A stretch of 64,000 nucleotides of DNA from Mycobacterium sp. UM_CSW (GTDB taxonomy: Bacteria; Actinomycetota; Actinomycetes; Mycobacteriales; Mycobacteriaceae): contig NZ_AUWQ01000005.1 in assembly GCF_000455205.1 (NCBI RefSeq), positions 27,603-91,602 of the forward strand. The letters are read 5' to 3'. Every line of letters begins with the position of its first letter. Position 1 is the stretch's first letter. A program made the position numbers and the translations under genes. This document shows positions 53,862 through 62,400 of the stretch, one piece after another. A model generated the notes under the pieces. The model searched no databases, was not told the DNA's origin, and worked only from the letters and a program-made list of their open reading frames with translations.

Positions 53862-54785
53862 TCAGGCCACCGCCGTCTGGAGCCCAAGCACGGAGCGCAG
53901 CCAGCGACCCATCTCGGCGATCGCGCGGTCGACCTCGTCGACGCGGCCCGCCCCCATGATGAAGGAGTGCTGCCCCTCGTCGACCCGCCGGACGAGGACG
54001 TCATTGCCTGCCTCCTTCGCCCGCCGCGCGAAGGCGATGGCGTCGGACGCGAGGAGCTCGTATTCGCCGTAGTACACCGCGGTCGGGGGCAGCCCGGACA
54101 GGTCGGCCCCGAGCAGATGCACTCGTGGGTCGGTGAATTCCACGCCGGTTCCATCAAGCCAGCACGACCGGAACAGCTCGAGCAATCCCCGCGTGAGCAG
54201 CTTGTCTCGCTCGGCGTTGGTCTCGATGGAGTCCCCCGACAGCGTGGCGTCGGTCCACGGCGAGATGGACAGCACGGCACCGGGCAGTGCCTCGCCCCGA
54301 TCACGCAACCGCAGTGCAAGTTCGACTGCGAGATAGCCGCCGATCGAGTGGCCGACACTGCCGATCTTGTCGTGCCGGTAGCCCTGGTCGAGCAGCCAGC
54401 GGTAGGCGTTGTCCACGTCTTCGACCTGCGCTGGGTACTTGTGCTCCGGGGAACGCCGGAAGTTCAACACCAGCGACCGCACGCCCGCTGCTTTCGCGAT
54501 GTGCGCGGCAGCTTTTCGGTCCGAATGCATCGACATCAGGACGCTGCCGCCCATGTGCGTGTGCAGCAGCACCGACTCGGGGTCGCTGTCGACCGGGATG
54601 CACCACAGCGCCTCGACTCCGCCGGCGTCCACCTCGGCGTAGGTCACGCCCTCGGGTTCCTTCGTCGCCAGATGGATGTTCTCGGTGACGTCGCGGATCG
54701 TCTCCAGCTCGAAATTGGGATTCGAGGAGCGCCTGCCGATCTCGGCGAAGAAGTCGGCGAACTCGATCGCTTGCTGGCTTGCCAT
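53862..54785 (-). CDS. Alpha/beta-hydrolase of the hormone-sensitive lipase group
   Basis: 307 residues from the ATG at 54785, preceded by AAAGGAAAG. The nucleophile elbow is VGHSIGGYLAVE and the acid/His part includes VDEGQHSFIMG. The oxyanion-hole motif, HGGG in this group, is here HMGG in LLHTHMGGSV. An ATG at 54806 would lie inside the operator palindrome. Likely an esterase of an operon continuing to GMC. Function otherwise unknown. Confidence 0.85.
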   Translation of the reverse strand: MASQQAIEFADFFAEIGRRSSNPNFELETIRDVTENIHLATKEPEGVTYAEVDAGGVEALWCIPVDSDPESVLLHTHMGGSVLMSMHSDRKAAAHIAKAAGVRSLVLNFRRSPEHKYPAQVEDVDNAYRWLLDQGYRHDKIGSVGHSIGGYLAVELALRLRDRGEALPGAVLSISPWTDATLSGDSIETNAERDKLLTRGLLELFRSCWLDGTGVEFTDPRVHLLGADLSGLPPTAVYYGEYELLASDAIAFARRAKEAGNDVLVRRVDEGQHSFIMGAGRVDEVDRAIAEMGRWLRSVLGLQTAVA

Positions 54786-54803
54786 TGCTTTCCTTTCGTC
54801 GTC

Positions 54804-54843
54804 CATAGAATAACGATCACTATATATCGATCGTTATTCTATG
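54804..54843. promoter_or_regulatory. Large operator palindrome upstream of esterase-GMC operon
   Basis: Arms CATAGAATAACGATC and GATCGTTATTCTATG are perfectly complementary (15 bases each) around a 10-base ACTATATATC spacer. It begins about 19 bases upstream of the esterase start. Its half-site ATAG-ATAAC-ATC also occurs at 56004-56027, in front of the TetR gene. Confidence 0.65.
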
Positions 54844-54896
54844 GCCAGTCCAGGATCGGTGCAGCTGCGGTGGGTTGGGCCGCGAGGAACCTCGGG

Positions 54897-55406
54897 TTAG
54901 GAGAAGTACGCGTCAAATGACCCGACGTCGGTCAAATGCGCTGTGACCTCAGAGATCTTGTCGTCACGGATGGTGAGCACGTTGACCACGTCCTGTTCGA
55001 GCCGCTTGCCATTGTGTTCACCGGTGTCGTGCAGTGTGACCGCAACGGTGTCTTGGCCGAAAGCAAATCCGCGCGGCGAGATGTGTAGCCCGTACTGGGC
55101 AAACGTGTCGGCCAACCTGGTGACGTCGTCGATTCCAGTCGCCCTGCCGGACACCATACTGGAGCCGGGGATGGTCCAGACAATGTCGGGGGTGGCGTGT
55201 TCGGCGATTCCGGCATGGTCGTCGTGCACGATGGCGGTCGCGAACGCGCCGACGATGGCGCGCTGCCGCTGCATTGTCGCAGCTTCGTCGTCCGGCGCTG
55301 CGGTCGAATTGCCGTCCGGCACAACGCAAACCAAGACCATGGCGATACCCAGGCTTGCCAGGGCGGCTTTCCAAGCACTCGATGCCCACATGCCGCCTCC
55401 ACTCAT
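54897..55406 (-). CDS. Exported SnoaL-like protein
   Basis: 169 residues from the ATG at 55406, overlapping the TetR stop as ATGA. A hydrophobic signal or anchor segment (AALASLGIAMVLVCVVPDGN) precedes an NTF2/SnoaL fold (AIVGAFATAIVHDDHAGIAE, VWTIPGSSMVSGRATGIDDV). It would act outside the membrane. The coupling to TetR suggests joint regulation. Substrate unknown. Confidence 0.78.
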   Translation of the reverse strand: MSGGGMWASSAWKAALASLGIAMVLVCVVPDGNSTAAPDDEAATMQRQRAIVGAFATAIVHDDHAGIAEHATPDIVWTIPGSSMVSGRATGIDDVTRLADTFAQYGLHISPRGFAFGQDTVAVTLHDTGEHNGKRLEQDVVNVLTIRDDKISEVTAHLTDVGSFDAYFS

Positions 55407-55990
55407 GTGCGTCGCTTGCCGGGCGAGATGAGCCTGTCCGCGGTCTCGCTCGCGGCGTCGATCACGTCTGCCTGCGTGGCGGGGTCGGCCATCGCGCGCG
55501 AGATCGACACCGCCCCCACCATCAGCGCGACGACGCTCCACGCCCGCCGCTCCCGATCGGCTCCGTCGAGAACGTCGGCCACCCGCTGTGCCAGCGCGGT
55601 GATCTTGTGTTGGTACGCCTCTCGGGTGGACAATCCCGCCCGCGCGACGTCGGCGCTAAGGGTCGGCATCACACATCCGTCGCCCGGGTTTTCCACGTGG
55701 TAGGTGCTGAGGTATTCCGCGAGAAAACTCTTCAGCTTCGACCGGCGCTCGGTCCTGCTGCCGGACTCCGTGTCGGAAAGGAACGGCTCACCGACGGCGG
55801 CCTCGATGATCGCCTCAAGCATTGCTTCCTTATTGGCGAAGTTCGAATAAAACGCTCCGGAGGTCACGTCCGCCGCAGCGGCTAGCCCATCCACGCCGAT
55901 CCCGTTGAAGCCGGCGACCTTCATCGACCGCGTGCCCGCACGCAGCAATGCCGCGCGCGCCTTGACCTTCTGGTCTGCCGGATATCTCAT
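55403..55990 (-). CDS. TetR-family transcriptional regulator
   Basis: 195 residues. HTH region: GFNGIGVDGLAAAADVTSGA, then FYSNFANKEAMLEAIIEAA. The C-terminal domain resembles the AcrR-type ligand-binding group. The palindromic site at 56004-56027 lies 13 bases before the ATG, and a related larger palindrome lies at 54804-54843 before the esterase. I infer that it represses its own operon and the esterase-GMC genes. Confidence 0.9.
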   Translation of the reverse strand: MRYPADQKVKARAALLRAGTRSMKVAGFNGIGVDGLAAAADVTSGAFYSNFANKEAMLEAIIEAAVGEPFLSDTESGSRTERRSKLKSFLAEYLSTYHVENPGDGCVMPTLSADVARAGLSTREAYQHKITALAQRVADVLDGADRERRAWSVVALMVGAVSISRAMADPATQADVIDAASETADRLISPGKRRT

Positions 55991-56003
55991 GACAAAGCTA
56001 TTT

Positions 56004-56027
56004 ATAGCATAACCATCGGTATTCTAT
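56004..56027. promoter_or_regulatory. Operator palindrome upstream of TetR
   Basis: A 24-base imperfect inverted repeat whose left arm is ATAGCATAACC and right arm is GGTATTCTAT; the symmetric consensus is ATAGmATAmC on each side. Its left part matches ATAGAATAACGATC at 54805-54818, except at two positions. Confidence 0.6.
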
Positions 56028-56074
56028 CTCCGGGAGGCCGGCTCGGTCATCTGCGCGGCAGAAGTACGTGCCGT

Positions 56075-57154
56075 CTAGGCGGCTGGTGACAACCACCCTG
56101 AGATCCTGCGGGTCGCGGTGAAGCTGGCCCAGGCGACCGCGGCGAGGATCTCGGCATCAGCGGGTTGGATGTCACGGAAGGCCGCGATGATGCCGTCGTC
56201 GATCTGGTAGGGCGCGATCGCGACCAGCAGGGCGAGTCTGCCCGCGGCCTGGTCGCGGGCGTCGAGACCCGTGACTGCTTGTTCTACCCAGCTGCGACTG
56301 ATCCCCGGCTCTTCGCCGTCCCAGGCCGCGACGTGCTCGCACACCAGCTCACGCACGGGCTGTGCCAGCACGTCGGAGCCGAGGTCTTCGACGATGGCCT
56401 CGAGGCTGCCGAACGCGGACGCGAGCGCGGGCCGCGGTGCGGTCCAGGCGAACTCCGATGATGGCGTCGCCTCAGGAAGGCGGCCGACCGCTCCACCGGA
56501 GGCGACGTCGACTGCCATGATGCGCTTGCCGGCCGCGGTGCCAGCCACCCGGATGGTGGTCCCGCGCAGCCACCGTAGCTTGGACGGCAACGCGACAGGC
56601 CCGTCGGGGAGAAAGACCTGCACCAGCCGGTCGATGTAGTGAAAGCAGGCAGCCGAGGCGATCAATTGGGGTGCCTCATTGGCGGTGAACGGCGGCTTAC
56701 GCAGAATGTCGGCGCCGGGCTGGCGGTTGGCGAACGCCCACATGGCGACCTCACGGGTTTTTCGGTCTGCGATCAGGTCGGGTCGCTTGGCGCGGATCGC
56801 ATTGGCGGTGCTGGTGTCGCCGGCACCGACTAGCAGGATGCTATGCGCGTCTACACAGAATGAGCACTGGTTGATCGCGGAGACGCCTTCACAGACCACT
56901 TCACGCAGACCGCGACTCACCGAGCCGGCGACGATGGATTCCCGGAGCATCCCCCATACTCCGGCCAGCAGCTCAGGAATCGGAGCATGCAGGGTGACAG
57001 GTGGCACCAGCTGAAACTCTCGCTTCATCTGGGCGTAGACCTCGCCCACCAGACCGTCGGCGTCGCGCGGGGAGACGGCTCTGATGTGTTTGATGATTTG
57101 CGGGGCAAACGTGGTAAACAGTGTCTCTTCGACGCGAGCTGTTAGCGGAGCCAT
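56075..57154 (-). CDS. AhpD/carboxymuconolactone decarboxylase-like protein, two-domain
   Basis: 359 residues. The first half contains REVVCEGVSAINQCSFCVDA with C97-x2-C100 and H104, the redox CxxC of AhpD-type enzymes. The second half repeats the helix as RELVCEHVAAWDGEEPG but without the cysteines, so it looks like a duplicated domain with one active site lost. Members are peroxidase-linked reductases or decarboxylases. Function here is unknown. Confidence 0.82.
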   Translation of the reverse strand: MAPLTARVEETLFTTFAPQIIKHIRAVSPRDADGLVGEVYAQMKREFQLVPPVTLHAPIPELLAGVWGMLRESIVAGSVSRGLREVVCEGVSAINQCSFCVDAHSILLVGAGDTSTANAIRAKRPDLIADRKTREVAMWAFANRQPGADILRKPPFTANEAPQLIASAACFHYIDRLVQVFLPDGPVALPSKLRWLRGTTIRVAGTAAGKRIMAVDVASGGAVGRLPEATPSSEFAWTAPRPALASAFGSLEAIVEDLGSDVLAQPVRELVCEHVAAWDGEEPGISRSWVEQAVTGLDARDQAAGRLALLVAIAPYQIDDGIIAAFRDIQPADAEILAAVAWASFTATRRISGWLSPAA

Positions 57155-57301
57155 CGCGGACCTTCCTGGGTTCGTTAAAAGTGGAGCGTGAGCGTGTTAT
57201 CCAACGGCCATGTTCGACACCGTTATGCGTTGTCGCACAAGATAACTAACGTCGCGCCTTGAGCATCGAGGCCCGGACAGGAGCAATTGGTGTCACCCTT
57301 C

Positions 57302-58156
57302 TCATCCGACGCCGATTGTTTGGTGGTAGGTCTTGCCCCGGCCCATTCCCACCAATCGGATGAAGGAGCGCTGCGCAAGGGCGGAGGCGATCAGGTCGCC
57401 GATCCGCGGCGAGAAGGCCTCCCCGAGCAGCAGTAATTTGGCCGGTCCCGGCATCACCACCCGAGGCGCTCCGCGCCGCACCGCCGAAACAACCGCGCGC
57501 GCAACATCTTCTGACGCCAGCGGCGTCATATGGCGAAATGGAGGCGGCATCTCGGCCTCATCGGCCTCGCGCAGCAGGTCGGTGGCAGTCAGCGCGGGAT
57601 AAATCACCGACACCCGAATGTTGCTGCCCGCCAGCTCCTGGCGCAGTGCGTCGGAGACGGCCGAGACCGCATGCATAACGACCGCGTAGGAGCCGAAACG
57701 CGCGAAAGCTTTGCGCCCCATCACCGATGACATGTTCACGATCGCACCTGAGCGCTGGCGGTGCATCGTCGGCAACACCTGCTGGGTCACGTCGACCAGT
57801 CCGAACAGGCTGGCCTGCAGAGTGTCACGCACGTTATCGCTGAAATCCGCCGACTCCACGGCGCCGACCCGGCCGATGCCAGCATTGTTCACCAGCACGT
57901 CGATCCTGCCGAACCGCTGTATCGCCGCATCCACCAGCGCGACAACCGCATCGTGTGACGTCACGTCGGTGGGCACCGCCAACGCCTGTGAACCCAGCGC
58001 CGACACCGCTTCGGCGACGTCACCCAGACGCTCAGCCGAGCGTGCCGCAAGGACCAGCCGCGCTCCCTGCGTGGCGAACGCCAACGCGACGGCTTCGCCG
58101 ATCCCACGCGAGGCGCCCGTGACCAGCACAACCTTGTTCTCAAATGCCTTCTTCAT
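57302..58156 (-). CDS. Short-chain dehydrogenase with Lys-to-Met in the active site
   Basis: 284 residues. Rossmann motif VVLVTGASRGIGEAVALAF, NNAG in VLVNNAGIGRVG, and catalytic Ser in VNMSSVMGRKAF are normal. The usual YxxxK reads SYAVVMHAV, so Lys is Met; the codon is ATG where AAG is expected. The rest of the enzyme looks intact. It may be inactive, use another residue, or bind cofactor without reduction. Divergent from the HxlR gene. Confidence 0.85.
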   Translation of the reverse strand: MKKAFENKVVLVTGASRGIGEAVALAFATQGARLVLAARSAERLGDVAEAVSALGSQALAVPTDVTSHDAVVALVDAAIQRFGRIDVLVNNAGIGRVGAVESADFSDNVRDTLQASLFGLVDVTQQVLPTMHRQRSGAIVNMSSVMGRKAFARFGSYAVVMHAVSAVSDALRQELAGSNIRVSVIYPALTATDLLREADEAEMPPPFRHMTPLASEDVARAVVSAVRRGAPRVVMPGPAKLLLLGEAFSPRIGDLIASALAQRSFIRLVGMGRGKTYHQTIGVG

Positions 58157-58464
58157 GCGATCGCTCCACTTCCTCGTGCCGGGTAGCTACTGTCATCGCG
58201 CCACGATTGGCAAGGCGGAGCTGCAACGTGCGATTCGCAGCTGACCGTAGATCGGTTTGAATGTGACGCTTTTGACGACACCGCCAAGCCGCTGGCCCAA
58301 CGCGATAGTCAGACCGCGGGTGCGGATCACATGTCGCGTTGTCGACCTTCCGCCCGAGTCCGACAACTGGCAGCACACGAAGCATAGGTACAACCGTAAA
58401 CCAGTTACACAAACAAATCAAGCTAATGATGGATTAACAGTTTAGAACTTGTTAAAGTGGTGTC
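58157..58464. other. Intergenic region between SDR and HxlR genes
   Basis: 308 bases with a lower GC content than the neighbours in its right third. It holds the divergent promoters and the palindrome at 58434-58455. No gene or RNA was recognised. Confidence 0.5.
58434..58455. promoter_or_regulatory. Operator-like inverted repeat and -10 region of HxlR
   Basis: TTAACA (58434-58439) and TGTTAA (58450-58455) are perfect inverted arms around 10 bases. TAAAGT at 58453-58458 is seven bases before the GTG at 58465 and fits a leaderless -10, so a protein bound to the repeat would block it. Autoregulation by HxlR is likely. Confidence 0.45.
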
Positions 58465-59109
58465 GTGAAGACCAGGGTCTACAACCAGAACTGCCCCATT
58501 GCGCGTGGTCTGGACATCATCGGCGAACGCTGGACACTGCTCATCGTGCGCGAACTCATCGGCGGCCCCCGCCGCTACAGCGACCTGCGGGCGGAGCTGC
58601 CCGGCATCGCCACCAACCTGCTCGCACAACGCCTCAAAGAGCTCCAAGACGCCGGGCTGATCGACCGCACCGACCTGCCCGCGCCGATCGGGCGCACCGT
58701 GTACACGCTCACCGACACCGCCTGGCAGCGCGTGCTTCCCATCGTGCAGGCCATCGCCCTCTTCGGCCTGGACAAGCTCGATCCCATGGACAGCAGCGCG
58801 GTCACACCGCTCAACGGCTTCCTCGCGGGCGTGCTGCTGGCCTTCGATCCGGCCGCCGCAGCCAACCTGAACACCACCTACCGCATCGACATCGACGGCC
58901 GGCGTTTCGAATTCGCCGTCACCAACGGACATCTCGCCAGCGCTCGCGGCGAACCCGGCGTTATTGTCACCGCAGCCGCCGCAGACCTCATCGCCATCCG
59001 CCTCGGCGGCGACGCCGCCACCCGCAAGTCCGCGCTGCGTCGAGTCCGCTTCGACGGCGACAAAGAAGCCGTCGACACGATGCGTGATGCCTTTTCCCTG
59101 CGCGGTTGA
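58465..59109 (+). CDS. HxlR-family transcriptional regulator with C-terminal extension
   Basis: 214 residues, longer than the usual 110 of HxlR. The N-terminal winged helix is typical: CPIARGLDIIGERWTLLIVR, then GGPRRYSDLRAELPGIATNL. Cys10 in the NCPIA turn is the redox-sensing position in some HxlR proteins. The additional C-terminal domain (RIDIDGRRFEFAVTNGHLAS) resembles a sterol-carrier-type ligand-binding unit. It probably regulates the divergent SDR gene. Confidence 0.88.
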   Translation: MKTRVYNQNCPIARGLDIIGERWTLLIVRELIGGPRRYSDLRAELPGIATNLLAQRLKELQDAGLIDRTDLPAPIGRTVYTLTDTAWQRVLPIVQAIALFGLDKLDPMDSSAVTPLNGFLAGVLLAFDPAAAANLNTTYRIDIDGRRFEFAVTNGHLASARGEPGVIVTAAAADLIAIRLGGDAATRKSALRRVRFDGDKEAVDTMRDAFSLRG

Positions 59110-59169
59110 CACACCTCACGCCTCCAATCGAGCACCTCGCAAACCGGCACCCACCCACCAAGGGCAGTC

Positions 59170-59313
59170 GTGAGCCCATCGTCGATCTACCTCTGGCCGC
59201 TGCCCCAGCGCCAACATCGTTCAGCTGCTTGTTATCTCGCCGTCGACGACGGCGACTACTACGCGGTCGTCGTATCCGGCGGCTTCCTGCACTACCTCCA
59301 GGGCCAGAACTAA
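59170..59313 (+). CDS. Possible short ORF or gene remnant
   Basis: 47 codons from a GTG. The C-terminal half (CYLAVDDGDYYAVVVSGGFL) has coding-like codon use and beta-like character. The N-terminal part is Pro/Gln-rich and unremarkable. No ribosome binding site. It may be the tail of a lost gene. Low support. Confidence 0.25.
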   Translation: MSPSSIYLWPLPQRQHRSAACYLAVDDGDYYAVVVSGGFLHYLQGQN

Positions 59314-59415
59314 TACGAAGTGCTCACACCCGTATGCACCTGGTTCCAAAAAGGCAACGCCGCATCGCTGCGGTCAGCTAACTGCTCGCACAAGCCAAGG
59401 CAGCATTCTCACCTT

Positions 59416-59433
59416 GATGTCCAATTGGACATC
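59416..59433. repeat. Perfect 18-base palindrome downstream of dnaB
   Basis: GATGTCCAATTGGACATC is identical to its own reverse complement. The half-site TGGACAT recurs at about 59438 and 59458, in the same orientation. It lies about 60 bases beyond the dnaB stop. It could be a protein-binding site, or a hairpin with a seven-base-pair stem and AATT loop. Confidence 0.5.
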
Positions 59434-59494
59434 GGGTGGACATTTGGAATGGGAGAAATGGACATCAAACTTGAGAAGTCACAAGATATTTACG

Positions 59495-62400
59495 TCACCT
59501 CGCCATGTTGGCGAAGCGCGACAGGTGCAGTTGGTGCGCGACCGTAACCGTCTTGGTCGGGCCGTTGCGATGTTTGGCGAGAATGAAATCCGCCTCTCCT
59601 CCACGCGGATCGTCACGCTCGAATGCGTCCGGCCGGTGCAGCAGGATGACGACGTCGGCATCTTGTTCCAAAGAATTGTGTACGCCGATGCCGTTGGCGA
59701 CGAAATTATGTGTGCCACTTACCGTTCCGTCGTAAACGTCCTCTTCACCCAAACTCGTGATCTCGACGACCGTGTCCCAGTAGACGTCGGTGGTCGCAAG
59801 CGCGTGGATCTCCCGATCATCGAGCACGACCGCCGCGCGATGCAGCCTGGACCTACTCGGCTTGTGCTTCCACATCGTGGAGCCGCAGAACTGACTACCC
59901 ATCGCCGACGCAAACTCTCGGTGCGTGATCTCTTTGGCGGACAGTACCTCGCGGACACGCTCCCACACCTCTTTCGGAATCGTGTCCAGGTTCGTGTTGC
60001 GCACGATCGTTTCGAGATGACGCCGCACGTCTTCTGCCGCCGCCGCTTTCGCGCCGTGGACGCCCACGTGGTTAACGAACCGCAGCTGATTCTCGACCCC
60101 ATAGATCAGCAAGTGCCACGAGTCGCGGTAGCCAAGCTTGGGCGCATGCTTGATCCTCGCAAAGACTCCAACCCTGAGCAGCAGCTGGGCGACGTCATCT
60201 ATTAGGCGCCGGCTGGTCGACGCGTAGTAAATCCGCGCCTGCCCGACCTTGGCGTCCCATCGAACTGAGCCGTCGGTTGCCCAGAGGTGCCGCAGGAACA
60301 ATGCCACCTGGTCGTTGGGCGCACGAAATACGGCCTCCGGCACGAACTTCTCGTAACTGCGCTTGCCGAACAGCCCCATTCCATCGAGCCATGCAGCAAT
60401 GGGGTTGCGTCGGCCGCGCGCCAGTCGTTCCGGCGACGGCAACCGCAGCGTGGTCACTCGCGCCGCCGGGTATTCGTCGCGGATCGCCTTCACCCCGAAG
60501 TGCGCCGCGGAGATCGTCACCGCGGCGAGGTTCGCCTCGTCGATTGATGCGTAGCGGATCGGCTGGCGCTTCACGCATGACCCGTCACCGATCATGTGGG
60601 CGAGGAGCATCACCTCGCAGTCATCCATCCGCTGCGTGTCGACCGGCTCGGGAACGCGCCGGGGTGCGGCGATGCGATCGCCGATCTTGAGCTGCTCCAA
60701 CGGAGTCCAGCCATCGAGCTTCATGAACGGGTGGTTACCGGTGGCCTCGACCTCGCGGCCCGAGGCGAGCCGAAGCCGGAACACCTCCTTGCGGCCACTC
60801 GGGAAGACATTGGTCATGGGGCGCGCGACCATGCGCAGCCGCTCGTCCAGCGACCACACCAGCGGACGTTCGCCCGTCCGCATCAGCTCACCGAACGTGA
60901 CCTCAGCCCCGGTGTCGGCGCGCAGGATTCGCGTCGATGCGGTCAGGCATCCCGACTCGCGAAGATCGGCGAGCATCGGCCTCTTGTCGGTGCGCTGCTC
61001 CGGACCGCGGTTGAGCTGGCTGATCGCCACCACCGGAACCTCGAGTTCCTTCGCCAAAAGCTTGAGGTGCCTTGAAAATTCGGACACCTCCACCTGGCGC
61101 GACTCGTGCTTCTTGCCTGACGTCATCAGCTGCATGTAGTCGATGACGATCAACCGCAGGTCGGCCTTCTGCCGCAGCCGGCGCGCCTTGGCCCGGATCT
61201 CCATCATGGTCAAGTTGGGCGAGTCGTCGATATACAGTGGCGCCTCGCTGATTTCGCTCATCCGCCGCGCCAGGCGTGTCCAGTCGTCGTCGCTCATGCG
61301 GCCCGAGCGCATGTCGGCGAGCTTGATCTTGGCCTCGGCCGACAGCAGCCGCATCACGATCTCGGATTTGCTCATCTCCAGCGAGAAGATGACGCTGGCC
61401 AGCCGGTGCTTGATGGAACACGACCGCATGAAGTCCAGACCCAGCGTGGAATTGTGCGTCGGCACCATCCCAGGGCCGGCCAGATAAAGACGCGCGGCGT
61501 TGTCCACCTGGACACAGCGCACCGGCACACTTTCCATGCGGCGCACCGAGGTGATCTGCAGCACAGGAGCCAACAAGGCCGTCGTCCCAAGGTTTGCGTA
61601 GTGCGGCGTCGTGCCGGCCGCCGCAATCGCGTCACAGCCGCTGCGCAGCTGAGCCGATGTCCGGATGCCGCGAGTCGTCGGCCACTGATGTGCGGCGTCC
61701 GCGGTGATCACTGTCCCGTCCGAGAACTCCACCTCGTAGCAGGGCCGCCCGAGCATCACCTCGGTAGCGGCTACCACCCGCGTCGGCTGCCCGTCGGCAT
61801 CGAGCAGCTCCTCTCCGACCGCGACGTCTCCCATGGTTGTCCAACCGCCTGGGGTCGGCAGGGGCGTTTTCAGCGCCAGCGCCTTGCCCACGCCGGGTCG
61901 GGCCGCCACGATGATCATCTGCCCGGGGTGCAGGCCGTTGGTCACCTCGTCGAGCTCGGTGAAACCGGTCAGCACCCCGCGTGACACCCCGCCGCTGGAC
62001 GCGATGGCGTCGATCTCGTCCATCGTCGGCTGCAGCAGGTCCTCGAGGGGAACGAAGTCCTCGGACATCCGGCGGTCGGCGACGTCGTAGATCTCTGCCT
62101 GCGCGCGGTCGACTATCTCGGCCACGTCGGCGCCCTCGGCGCCCGCGTAGCCGTATTGCACGACCCGCGTGCCCGCCTCCACCAGCCGGCGCAGCAGGGC
62201 CTTCTCGGCGACGATGCCCGCGTAATAGCCCGCGTTGGCCGCCGTCGGCACCGTAGAGATCAGGGTGTGCAGATAGGGCGCACCGCCGATGCGGCGCAGC
62301 ATTCCGCGACGGTCCAGTTCCGCGGCGACCGTCACGGCGTCGGCCGGCTCGCCGCGCCCGTAGAGGTCAAGGATCGCGTCGTAGACATTCTGGTGCGCCG

